Assembly (NCBI GenBank): GCA_000226015.1 | Contig: JH156672.1 | Location: 93,269 to 139,359, forward strand | Source: Mnemiopsis leidyi | Lineage: Eukaryota > Ctenophora > Tentaculata > Lobata > Bolinopsidae | DNA length: 46,091 bases | Direction of reading: 5' to 3' | Made by a program: the position numbers and the translations under genes | The notes under the pieces: model-generated | Databases searched by the model: none | The model's input: only the letters and a program-made list of their open reading frames with translations | What the model was told of the DNA's origin: nothing | Shown: one piece after another, positions 10,632 to 20,883 of the stretch | Position numbering within the stretch: the stretch's first letter is position 1 | Layout of the letters: the number at the start of each line of letters is the position of its first letter

Positions 10632-11206
10632 AGGTAATCTCGCGTTTCACTTGCTACAAGATGTACGTGACAACTCTATTAGTCATATTCATCATAAAAG
10701 TAACTAACAGAGGAAGCTTCTGAGTAAGATTATTATCATATCCTCATTCCTAGAGTAACTATACTACAATAAACTTTTAAAAATGGCTACAGAGCTCTAC
10801 GTACCGGTTGGCGGTTGATAAAAAACCGTAAATTGTTTTTATTTAACTTATTTGACAAACTTGGCAACCTTTAATACTATAGCAAAACGTCGGGCCCCAT
10901 CTTTTAAGTAAGCAAGATGAAACTAACTATATAAGTATAACTAAAGAACTAACACTTGAGTGGTGAATGACGCAACACTGCTTTATAAGCCTTCAACTCT
11001 CAAGGTAACTCTATTAATTCTATATCAGAACACAGTACTAAACCTGTCAATAGCTTAGCGCACTCCTAGAGAGAGCGATGATATCTAGATGAAAAATATA
11101 GATCTCAAAAACAATTTAATTATCAAGTTTCTAATTCCATCACAGAGAGAAATTAACTATAAAGTATGCAGCTGTACTTGAGAACTCGGCAGCCAACACA
11201 TGTCAA
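10632..11206. other. Intergenic stretch, nothing recognised
   Basis: AT-rich sequence with no ORF or repeat of note. Confidence 0.5.
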
Positions 11207-11458
11207 CTAGTTAAGTAAATGTACTGATGTACTGTTTCTGCGTTAGTTAAGTAAATGTACTGATGTACTGTTTCTGCGTTAGTTAAGTAAATGTACTGAT
11301 GTACTGTTTCTGCGTTAGTTAAGTAAATGTACTGATGTACTGTTTCTGCGTTAGTTAAGTAAATGTACTGATGTACTGTTTCTGCGTTAGTTAAGCAAAT
11401 GTACTGATGTACTGTTTCTGCGTTAGTTAAGTAAATGTACTGATGTACTATTTCTGCG
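11207..11458 (+). repeat. 36-bp minisatellite, seven copies
   Basis: Exactly 252 bp, seven near-identical units of 36 bp (TTAGTTAAGTAAATGTACTG...TTTCTGCG). Only a few bases vary between units. The unit is a multiple of three and open on the minus strand (12-residue repeat), but flanking sequence gives no gene model. Confidence 0.9.
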
Positions 11459-11997
11459 AACGTCGCGTACAAGCTACGTGGAGTAGATGCAGAGAAATTG
11501 TATTGTACATACTGCAGCTATAGATTATATGAGTGCAAACTAAGGAATGTTTAAGTTCATGCTTTGAAGGAGCTCTTGTCGAGGTGTTACCCGACTCGCT
11601 CGCAGCTTGCTGCTCTCCTGGTTTCGTTAGAACGTTAGACGGATATTATCTTGTCAAAGGAGCTCGACTGCAGACTAATACTCTAGGCCACAAATTTGGC
11701 GGCGCCATCACAGGATAAAAATTAAATTATATTTATCGGCAGACCTTATACTGCAGCAATGCAATAAGAGTCCATGTGTTAGTATCGAATTACAGCTCAC
11801 GACTTATTACTTTTTATGAGTTGTGAATACACAGGGCATACACGGGTTTCCTAATTGCGTTTAACCAATGACTCGAGGTTGTAAAAAAAACTCAATTAAG
11901 CTAAGATTTCATAGTTTGTCAGGCTTTATAAGGTTAAAAATGAAAAGTAAACTGAATAAAAAATTGTATTATGTATAGTCGCGTATAGTCTAAAATG
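11459..11997. other. Intergenic stretch, nothing recognised
   Basis: No supported gene. A 61-codon plus-strand frame at 11533-11718 has no motif and no splice context. Confidence 0.4.
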
Positions 11998-12409
11998 TAT
12001 TATTTACCGCTTGATGCTATTATACCGGTTGAGTAAAACGTGGTATTTGCACATTTTTGTCGTATTACATCACCTTTTTTTCGTATTACATCACCTTTTT
12101 TCGTATTACATCACACTTATAGCCGTATTACATCACCCTTTTTCGTATTACTTCACACTTTTAGCCGTATTACATCACCCTTTTCGTATTACATCACACT
12201 TTTGGCCGTATTACCTCACACTTTTGCTATTATTTTCACAGTTGTGTCGTATTACTTCACACTTTCTCCCATTATTTTCACAGTTAGTTGCGTTAGTTTC
12301 ATTCAGTTTTTGTACAAGATATCGTCATCTCGTCTCAAAATTAAATAAATAAATTTTTTGCAGCAGTCGTTGAAAAAGCAATTTCTACTCGTGTGCATTA
12401 AATAACCGA
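11998..12409 (-). repeat. Dispersed repeat with internal ~20-bp minisatellite (copy 2, inverted)
   Basis: Reverse-complement copy of 8307-8740. It starts TATTATTTACCGC, continues through GTAAAACGTGGTATTTGCAC, an array of CGTATTACATCAC-type units, and a conserved end through GTGTGCATTAAAT. The two copies differ in number and order of the internal units. Reading frames across it are repeat artefacts. Confidence 0.8.
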
Positions 12410-12747
12410 AACCACGATATCAATATGCATTGAAACAAAGATTGACACATAATTGAAGTCACAGCTGCTATGTCGGATTTACAAAGTTCATGGCGGATCA
12501 AAAAATGCGACGATTACCAAAATAAAATTGTCGCGAGGGGTAAAGAACTGGGCACACAGCCAACTCTCACACAACCTGAAAGCATGTGACATGTCACGTG
12601 CCAGTATATGCGCAGAAATGATACCACGTGTACACCACTTGACAAGCCAGTAGCAATAGAAGTCACACGCCGGCACAGCGCGCAACATCAGTGAAACGGC
12701 ACTGGGAGTGGAACTACCGACCCCACTAGACGGTTCCCACGCTTCCT

Positions 12748-12967
12748 CCAAATTAGTGATACGAGAGAACGTCCTTTTTTCTTGTTATTACTAGCAACTA
12801 CCCGCACTGCTTGCTATTTTTACTTGGTAGATAATATCTTTACAATTACATGAATCTGATGCCTGCTCCAAATTACTATTAGTGATACGAGAGAACATCC
12901 TTTTTTCTTGTCATTGCTAGCAACTGCCCCACTGCATGCAATTTGTACTTGGTAAATAATATCGTTA
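12748..12967 (+). repeat. Direct repeat of about 95-100 bp, two copies
   Basis: Copy 1 (about 12748-12841) and copy 2 (about 12868-12967) share CCAAATTA, GTGATACGAGAGAAC, TCCTTTTTTCTTGT, CTAGCAACT and ACTTGGTA-AATAATATC segments with small indels. This is a local tandem duplication with divergence. Confidence 0.75.
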
Positions 12968-13011
12968 AATAAATCATAAGTGCAAAGTAACAACATGTTT
13001 TCAAAACATAT

Positions 13012-13085
13012 CATTATTCAACTCAGCCTTCGGCTTCGGTGAATAATGAGATTTACGCCACTTGCTACGCTCGAGGCGTAAATCA
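13012..13085. repeat. Two adjacent inverted repeats (potential tandem hairpins)
   Basis: The first arms are ATTATTCA...TGAATAAT, enclosing a CCTTCGGCTTCGG core. The second arms are GATTTACGCC...GGCGTAAATC. They sit back to back. They may be a miniature element or a cruciform-forming spacer; no terminator role is expected in a eukaryote. Confidence 0.55.
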
Positions 13086-13511
13086 TGTTACTTCACACTT
13101 ACTCGTTATGTACTTCATATTACTATCAGTATAGGGTATCGTTCATTTTCAAACATTATTGTAACGTCTAACCGCATGGAAGAGAAAAGACGGACAAAGA
13201 AAAGCTCTTATGATATGAGTTTAGTAGCTCACCTACTCACCTATCTCCCGTGCTGTGAATAAAGGGGCTACATTCATCGTCGTGGTTACTATAGTACTAT
13301 ATAGTGGATAAAGTGTACTTATAGTGTACTTTAAGGTGGATATAGAGGCTATAATTTTTTAGTTGTTATATATTTGTCCGAGATTTAAAGTGATAAAAGC
13401 GGGATATCGCCTGAAAGGCATGGAAACATACACCCCCGGACTCATTTGTAATACATATACACACTGCTCTCAATATCTATACGTCTCAATATCTATACCC
13501 TCGCTCCCGTT

Positions 13512-13790
13512 TTAGCTTCTGTAGTTGCCATACTGACTTTAGTGCCTGTAGTTGCTATAGTGACTTTAGTGCCTGTAGTTGCTATAGCGACTTTAGTTTC
13601 TAGAGTTGCTATAGTGACTTTAGTGCCTGTAGTTGCTATAGCGACTTTAGTTTCTAGAGTTGCTATACTTATAGTGACTTAAGTGCCTGAAGTAGCTTTA
13701 GTGAATTAAGTGCCTGTAGTTGCCATACTGACTTTAGGGCTTTACTGGCTATACTTATAGTAAGGTGTAGTGACTTTAGTGCCTGCTGTG
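13512..13790 (+). repeat. 27-bp minisatellite, about ten imperfect copies
   Basis: Unit GTAGTTGCTATAGTGACTTT plus AGTGCCT, with variant units (GCGACTTTAGTTTCTAGA) alternating as a higher-order pattern, decaying toward the 3' side. Non-coding. Confidence 0.85.
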
Positions 13791-14252
13791 GTGGCTAGAA
13801 ACAACCTAAATCCTTGTACTGCTATCAGTAGAAGAGAAATTCAGAAGTTCTTCGGAAATAAGAGGAAGTAGCAGTATAGTAGGCTATAGACGCTATCTAA
13901 ATATGTAACAACTAGAAGAGGTGTTATTAAGCAGACTAATTTGGTTCAAGTAACACACCACATAGAACCACTGCTTTGTATTCAGCACAAAGCGTGCACA
14001 ATAAAGTATCCAACAACAATTAGACAATTCTCGCAGTTAATATACTATCCAAAATAACAATAATGTATCCAATTGCAGTTCTAACGACTCGGAAAGTATA
14101 ATAAGGTACATTCATTAAGTATATAAAGTAGCTATTTAAATAATAGGTATCTATGTGTATGTCAGTCGCAAAACGCAAAGCGTGCCTCCAGCCAAAAAAG
14201 ACGCGTGGTTTTCAGAGTTCTTGTAATTTACCGTCTAATTGTCTAAATGCTC

Positions 14253-14270
14253 GTCTAACTTTTCTTCTAC
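14253..14270 (+). repeat. 18-bp direct repeat, left copy (candidate LINE target-site duplication)
   Basis: GTCTAACTTTTCTTCTAC here is repeated exactly at 15296-15313, just after the (GAA)n tail of the LINE fragment. Confidence 0.6.
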
Positions 14271-15295
14271 TTCTAGCTCAGGAATAAGGGGACACTTAGG
14301 GGGTCACGTGATATTTTGTCGGATTCGAAACTATCAAATTCGGATTCTTTGTCAAATTTTACGTGAAAATACTGGTCTAACTATAGTGGATCTCCGGTCA
14401 AATTGGTGTTTCATATTGGAGAACACTATACCGTCTTTCAAGCAGAAACATATGCCGTTGAACAAGCGGCGAAGCTGTTGATAGACGGAGGCACTAAAAA
14501 TAAAACAATTATGATTAACTGTGACAGTCAAGCCGCAATAATATCGGTAGACAGCACTATAATAAAATCAAAAACGACTCAGAGAGCGCGAAATGAGCTC
14601 CACAAACTTGGGAAAGACAACAATGTCCTACTAAGGTGGATACCTGCTTATAAGGGCTATCTGGGAAATGAAAAAGCGGATGAACTTACCAAAAAAGGCC
14701 AAGTATCCGGTGACAACGAAGCAAAGAATGTAACTCTTCCTGGCCCCAGGACAGTGTGGAAGAACGCTCTCAGGCAACGGAGTCACCAAAAGATGAGAGA
14801 AAGGTTGAAGGACATGCCGCCACACTCTCGCACGGTATGGCGTGAGTCCTACACCAAGTCCCTGTCCAATCTTAGCAAAAAAACTTAGGGCAGCTACACA
14901 GTACCTTACGGGTCACTGTGAGCTGCACTACCACCTTAATAAGTACAAACCCCAGAGCATTTATAAGATATGTCCTCACTGCTCCATGGAGGAGGAAACC
15001 ATGAACCACTTTATTGGGCAGTGTCCGATGTGGTTAAACAGGAGAGGACGATTCTTTAATTACTACTATGCAAGTGTCTCTGAGATAGCCGACCGCTTTC
15101 CACTCAGGAAAATAGTCGGCTACATATGTTCCACGAATCGTTTCAACCAACACTGATTGGCACAAACGACGATATGGAATAACCAGAGCTCATAAATTTT
15201 AACTAAATTACATGACTGGGGAGAGCACCTTATCTCACAGCGGTGCTACTTCTTTTAAGCGCCGCGTCCCCCTACGAAGAAGAAGAAGAAGACCG
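14271..15295 (+). mobile_element. 5'-truncated non-LTR (LINE) retrotransposon copy: RNase H plus C-terminal zinc-finger region
   Basis: The frame at 14403-14888 encodes an RNase H-like domain with ETYAVEQA, NCDSQAAI and GNEKADELTKKG segments (catalytic Glu, Asp and Asp positions). The frame at 14842-15156 continues it with a Cys/His motif (CPHC...ETMNHFIGQCP), typical of the LINE C-terminus. The two frames are offset by a one-base shift at an A7 run (14877-14883). The N-terminal TDGS-like strand of RNase H is not recognisable. A (GAA)n tail at about 15275-15292 precedes an 18-bp copy of the sequence at 14253-14270, which suggests a target-site duplication. The copy is dead: 5'-truncated and frameshifted. 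Confidence 0.75.
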
Positions 15296-15313
15296 GTCTA
15301 ACTTTTCTTCTAC
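15296..15313 (+). repeat. 18-bp direct repeat, right copy (candidate LINE target-site duplication)
   Basis: Exact copy of 14253-14270. The base composition just beyond it also echoes sequence left of the element, so a pre-existing tandem repeat is the alternative to a target-site duplication. Confidence 0.6.
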
Positions 15314-15880
15314 ATCGAAGTTAAAAACTTTTCATTTTTCGGACTGAAGGGTATCAATAAAGGCCATAAAGGGGGTCTGAATAAGGTTTTTGAGCTTCGG
15401 GACTGTCAACATCGGATTCGCCGATAAATTCAACGTCAAAATGTAGGTTTAACTTCAGAAAAACTTTTTAGATTAACTTTTCACATAGCCTAAGCCACAG
15501 AACCCGATGAAATCTACAATACCTGAAATTTTCATGACTCTATCTCTTTCCGTTTGGACTCCAACTCGTCCTTCGATTTTTAGACTTAGTTGGGCCTTTA
15601 TTAGAACCTTTATTAAGGCCTCAAAGGGCCCTTAGAGGGGTCGGATCGAATTTTAACATAGCCTTAGCCATGAATTCTACCTTATTATATTATGTGAAAT
15701 TTTCAAGTCCCTATCTCTTACCGTTTGGGCTCCAACTCGTTTGCAAAAATGTGTCGTCGGGGGTCGGGTCGGGGGGGGTCTTAAACCACACTTCATGTTG
15801 CCACGAAACTGCCGCGAAATTCGGCATTCTGGCTTGTCGCGGCACCGACAAATTTACTGCGATAAACAAATGGCCCTGAC
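15314..15880. other. Intergenic stretch, no gene
   Basis: Internally repetitive: blocks near 15315-15480 recur in degraded form near 15560-15730 and resemble 14280-14390 (for example ATTTTCAAGTC-CTATCTCTT and GGGG-TC-GA segments). Probably old dispersed repeat. No ORF with family features. Confidence 0.4.
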
Positions 15881-15884
15881 TGAA

Positions 15885-16145
15885 AACTATTATACTTAGA
15901 ACTAAACTGAAAACTAAACTAAGATCCAAACTGAGAACTAAACTGAAAACTAAAATAACAACTATGAACTGAGAACTAAACAGAAAACTAAAATAGAAAC
16001 TATGAAATGAAAACTATCATACTTAGAACTAAACTGAAAACTAAACTGAGAACTAAACTGAGAACTAAAATAAAAACTATGAAATGAAAACTATTATACT
16101 AAGAACTAAACTGAGAACTAAAGTAAGAACTAAAGTAAGAACTAT
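15885..16145 (+). repeat. Short-unit tandem repeat, ~11 bp (GAACTAAACTG type)
   Basis: About 20 imperfect units of GAACTAAACTGA and AAACTAAAATA. Low-complexity, non-coding. Confidence 0.8.
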
Positions 16146-18117
16146 AAAATGCTTATCCTTCTGAATAACCTAGACAATGTGTCTAGGTTGTCTACCTTCT
16201 AGGCTTGCACAAGAACCACATATTTCAGTAAGCTCATCACCATAACTAACATATCTAAGTTTCAATTAAAACATCCTCGTTATACGCCATCATAAACAAT
16301 CAAATCACATAGTTCTACTTATACTGATATATTAAATTACAGTAAATGAGTCTGTTTGTCCTTCTAATCATACGGTATGACAATTAGCAATTTTACCATA
16401 AACATTTTAGTAATCAAACCCGGCATGCTTCTTCAGCTTATCAAGTTCATGGTTAATATCAATGCCAGAACTCATCGGCGGTTACTTAGTAAATTGTATC
16501 ACAGGAATGCCAAATCAACACATACCTATACAATTACAAGAGTACTGTTTCAATAGAAGCTTGAGGGTAGAAGCGCGACTACCCTAGCCCAGTAACCTCG
16601 ATAAACTCAGAATAGAATTGTCTGAGTGACGGGAGTATTGAAGTAAAATAATTGTTCGCTGAAACTATGAAGCTTAGCGTAAGATCAGTGAAGGCTCAGC
16701 GAATATGATTAAGAAATCAATCATTTGATCTTATCAAATCTAAGGGCTAGAATCGTATTTGAAGGATGCTTGTGAGTTGTGAGTTTGGGCTAGTAAGCTG
16801 CTAATTAACCTAGCATCTATTGGCCTTCAGTTGAGTGCTGTAGTTCTGAAACTTTGCATCCCGTCGTACAAACTACGGACTATGCTGCACAAATTTCGGG
16901 ATGCTTTATATGGTCTGGGCTGTCATTGACGAGATTATTGATTTTTATCTCGTGGCAACTTGAAATTGTTCAACTTAAACGGGACACACTAAGTAGCGTT
17001 CTAACGAAACGTTAAGCTTTGAGCTGCGAAAGTCGGGTAAAATCGCGACAAGGCTGCCAGCTTGTTAAGAATTTTAACTACTTAACTACTTAAGAGACGA
17101 ATTATGGATGTTAACAGCACTGACCGTAAATGTACTATGAAAGTATGAAGCATGGTAGGTATAAGAGACTTATAATCATATCAGACTTATAAAGGACAAT
17201 TACACACCCCCCCCCCAAATAACGGCGGTAAACATATCAAATTTATTGATCCACATGAAACATTGAAACCAATGAAATGAAAAGCTGAATGTTCTCGTTA
17301 AGTCGATGAACAAAAGATAATACATCCCGCATTATGCGCCTGTTGTATTGCTTGCTTTGACGAAAGCTACACATTTTCAAAATTAACTCACCATCGGCCG
17401 ATCAATTCTCATAGCTCTTCAAAATAAGATTTAAGGTACGATAACATTAGAGTAAAGTCTAAATTAGTTATAGCTTTACGTACATCGGAGACCCACATTC
17501 GCGTCGGGACATGAATCTAGTTCCTAAAACTCGTAGCTGCTTTATCTTTCATTGTGTGAGTGCTCCTACACGCATTCCTTTGGGTATCACTGCTTCACGA
17601 TTGTGTTTCAAGCTTTGGCAACACAATCATTGTCTCAATGCAATGGTACGTTTAGCAATTCGGTTCACTTATTGTTCAATCATTCTTTAATCTTTCAGTC
17701 TAGAATTTCAGCGACTGCTACCAGTGTCATGATTTCCCACAAAACAACGTAGAATTTATGGTATTTCCAATTAATTATGACATCCGACTCCCCTTCTAGT
17801 TTTAAGGGCCAACAAATTTGCTATGAGTTGCGCTTTGAATTTATTATGTAATGCATGCCTTATTCAGGGTTTCCCTAAATAGAGAATGACTGACTTGCTC
17901 TGTTAATACTGTTCTCTCACGGTATGACCAAAGTACCAAACTTGGAACTTAGTTAACAAACTTTATAAAAATTTTCTCGTTTCCAGACCGCAAGTTGAGG
18001 TTTCAATAAACATTTTCCAGGATTTTAGAAACGTTTGCGCTCATTCTTTAACTGTATTTGCCTTTGATTGTGCATTTGCGTCTGTGATTAATAATGCGTG
18101 AGTAATTTCAGAGCTAA
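16146..18117. other. Intergenic stretch before the FN3 gene
   Basis: No gene or repeat family recognised. An acceptor-like TTTCAG lies about 8 nt before the FN3 start codon (near 18104-18110), suggesting that a 5'-UTR exon may lie somewhere in this interval or that the site takes a spliced leader. Confidence 0.4.
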
Positions 18118-19711
18118 ATGGACGAATCAATAAGCTCTCTGTTTGAGAAGCTTGTAAATGGTTACAATGAACGAAGAAACGATTGCGAACTTCTTTTAGA
18201 AAATGAAACAGTGAAAGTTGCACCTTTTTTAAAAGGAGACCTGGAAAGACTTCTTAACTTCACCGAGACAGCCTGGGGAAAGTTTCAAGAGGAATTCCAA
18301 CAGTCGACGACAGACGACTCGACCTTGTCAGGGATCATGGTGGTGGATAAGTGGCAAGAGTCGAGATTCTCTCCAGCAGCACTCCTGCACCACCTCAAGG
18401 TCATCAGAGAGAACATCAAGCGAGTGGAGTGGTACATAGACGATGCTAGTGCCGAGGGCATAAGGCTGTTTCTGGGGGACGATGTCCAGGCCCAAGCAAA
18501 CTCGCCAGGAGACGAGATTGTATCATTTACCTTCAACACAGATGCGTTCAGGAGTACGGACTTACAGGAAGCATTTGATTGTCTTTGTAACGGTGACTTT
18601 AGCACTCCCTGGTCTTCCTGCACCAAGAAACAAGATCTTTCGACTGACTCGCTAGTCAACATTCTTGTTGTGTTTGATTTGTTCGTTGTTTACTCGAAGG
18701 AAAACAGTCAGGAATCCAAGAAGTACGTCCTCTCAAATGGATCAGGGTGCCCTAACGGCTGTCTCGCTTATACAAGCATCTTCACCAGTAGTGGTGAGCA
18801 ATATTTCGAGCTTCCAGGAAAGCCCAGAAAACCTGTCTACGTACAAAATTCCAAATCACACAACTCTCTAAGAATACAGCTCAATCCTACAGAAATGGGG
18901 AGTGTGAACATTACAGGGTACAAGTTGCTGGTGTACGAGGTAGGAGTGTTGATCAAAACATTGGATGTTGCCATGGAAACCGGGGGTTTAGTAGAGTTTC
19001 TGGTTGAAGATCTAAAACCCGGAATGGAATATTCCTTCAAGGTACAAAGTGTTTCCAGGGCAGGACTGTCGCCTAAAAGCACGATGAGTGAGAAGATCCT
19101 TCTTGACTCTGTGGCGGAAGAGGCCGAGGGAAGAGAGGATCTGCAGCTGTTGGAAAAGGATCTGGAGGATTCAGAATCAGACTTATCTCCTGATGAGATT
19201 GATGGAAGTACCTGTACGGTGGTTCACGCAGCTCCAACAGGTAGGGTAAAAATTTGTAGTTATCTTTATTCTTATGTTAACACGTATCTTGTTAATGATC
19301 TGAATACTTATCTTAATACTTATCTGCTGGTTTGTAATTATCTGAATACTTATCTGCTTGTCAAAAACGATATTTGAAATTGGGATCATACTATCATACA
19401 TAATAAAAGAACAAGGTTGTCAGAAGCTAATCAAGATTATGTTCTTGATTGAATCGCGTAATTTAAGCCATGGCATTGACTTTAAGTCGGATACTCTAAC
19501 ACACTTCATCGCAGGTTTCAAACCAAGATTCAACTTGAGTTACGGGCAAACAACAGAGTACTCATCAGGAAATAAAGACCGGAGACCAAACCTCTCCAAG
19601 AAGAACTACGAGAGAGACATTGTCAAGGAGTACGGCTACAAACGGGATAATCTCAGCAATGCGGAAAGGCACGAAATTGAGAAGAGGATCGGGAAATCTC
19701 TCAGACTATGA
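18118..19711 (+). CDS. Fibronectin type III domain protein, two exons
   Basis: The exons are 18118-19240 and 19515-19711, joined in phase 1 (ACAG|GTAGGG to GCAG|GTTTCA), giving 1320 nt and 439 aa. An in-frame TAA directly before the ATG fixes the start. Residues 1-230 are a largely helical region with no motif I recognise (membrane segments and a signal peptide are absent, so probably intracellular). Residues about 234-330 form one FN3 domain (GKPRKPVYV..., NITGYKLLVYE, LKPGMEYSFKVQSVSRAGLSP). An acidic linker rich in Asp and Glu follows at 333-363. The second exon encodes a basic tail ending in KKNYERDIVKEYGYK and ERHEIEKRIGKSLRL. FNDC-type proteins are the nearest idea; the exact family is not recognised and no function is proposed. 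Confidence 0.75.
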
Positions 19712-20699
19712 AAATCTTCACGGTTAATCGGGACAGGAGCCATGACACCAAGAGATAGTCAATCCGAGTTCAGACTCAAAAATATTGCTGCTATAAATCT
19801 CAAAGATGTAGTAAATTCCCATTTTTGAGGTTTATTTCTTGCAGATTGAAAACAAACAGAAAAGTAGCTTAGCTCAATTTTGAAAGTACTAAACCAAGTA
19901 GCCAACTTCATAACAACGAGATTGTTGCTTTAAGTTCACACAACTGCATTTCGTGCTAAATGAGAAATGTTCATTAAACACGGACGTGGAGCCCGGAGGG
20001 TCCAAGGCTTAAAGTTTTGATGAATTTGTAATTTTTTAAGTTTTAGATATATTATCCATATTTTTAGTTAGACCATCAATTTTAATTCATAACTTTTATC
20101 CCTTAAGAATTGTACATATGAATGGAAAAAAAATCGAGCGATATTTATTTAATAATACTGCAATATTCGATAAGTATTATTACTTAAACTCTGGTGAATA
20201 CTTTGTCCCCTAAAATTTTCGGATGGAAAGTTTATTGTTAATATTTTGCTGACCAAACTTACGAACAGTGCTGATCACTGATCAATGATCATCAATATCC
20301 CTAACGTTTAAGGTCTCAAGTGTGGACACTTAAAATTCCTTTCGGAAACCAAGGAAATTATAAGGTTACTTATCACTGCATTATAGATAATGAGAAATTT
20401 GTAGAAATAGCGTGGACGACACTGCGTTGCATGAGGATGAACTAGAGTAAAGAAGTTCACAAAACCCATTATTTTATATCAAAACACGTAACCACACAGA
20501 GTTCTCTAACAGTGATATAGTAATTACTCAATCAGCGACACACCTGACTCGGATCAATGCTACACAGTGAGACTTGTTTATGTTGTTGAAGTTACTACTC
20601 CTAGTCTCTCTTACAGGTCTTTTGAACATTGAGGTCTGTACTTTGCCTTAAATATTCTGTAAGGTGCAAGCCTATTGTTCGTGAGCTATTGGGACACAT
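19712..20699. other. Intergenic stretch, no gene
   Basis: AT-rich; presumably holds the 3' end of the FN3 gene (an ATTAAA lies near 19973) and upstream sequence of the second Gal3ST-like gene. No further Gal3ST-like first exon was seen here on the plus strand. Confidence 0.4.
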
Positions 20700-20700
20700 T

Positions 20701-20755
20701 GTTTCGTTTTGTTGTTGATTTGTTTGTTTCGTTTTGTTGTTGATTTGTTTGTTTC
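20701..20755 (+). repeat. 25-bp tandem duplication
   Basis: Two perfect copies of GTTTCGTTTTGTTGTTGATT plus TGTTT followed by a partial third, about 130 nt upstream of the Gal3ST-like start codon. Confidence 0.8.
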
Positions 20756-20883
20756 GTATAATTAAACGGTACTCTCACTCTCGTATAATTATGGTTACCG
20801 TTTCTGGCTGTGGTTTGTTTTAAAGATTTCCAGGGAGGTCGGTGTTCAAAATTGGTGTTGAAATTCGGTGTTACAAACTTAAG

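Noticed and set aside
11207-11458. CRISPR-like array
   Set aside because: Units are contiguous without variable spacers and the genome is eukaryotic; it is a plain minisatellite.
12011-12352. Two overlapping long plus-strand frames rich in YYITLL/RITSPF repeats
   Set aside because: They are translations of the ~20-bp minisatellite in the inverted repeat element.
14877-14883. Programmed ribosomal frameshift at the A7 run in the LINE
   Set aside because: The downstream frame is offset in the +1 sense, not the -1 sense of A-AAA-AAC slippery sites, and the copy is 5'-truncated; simple decay or sequencing error is more likely.
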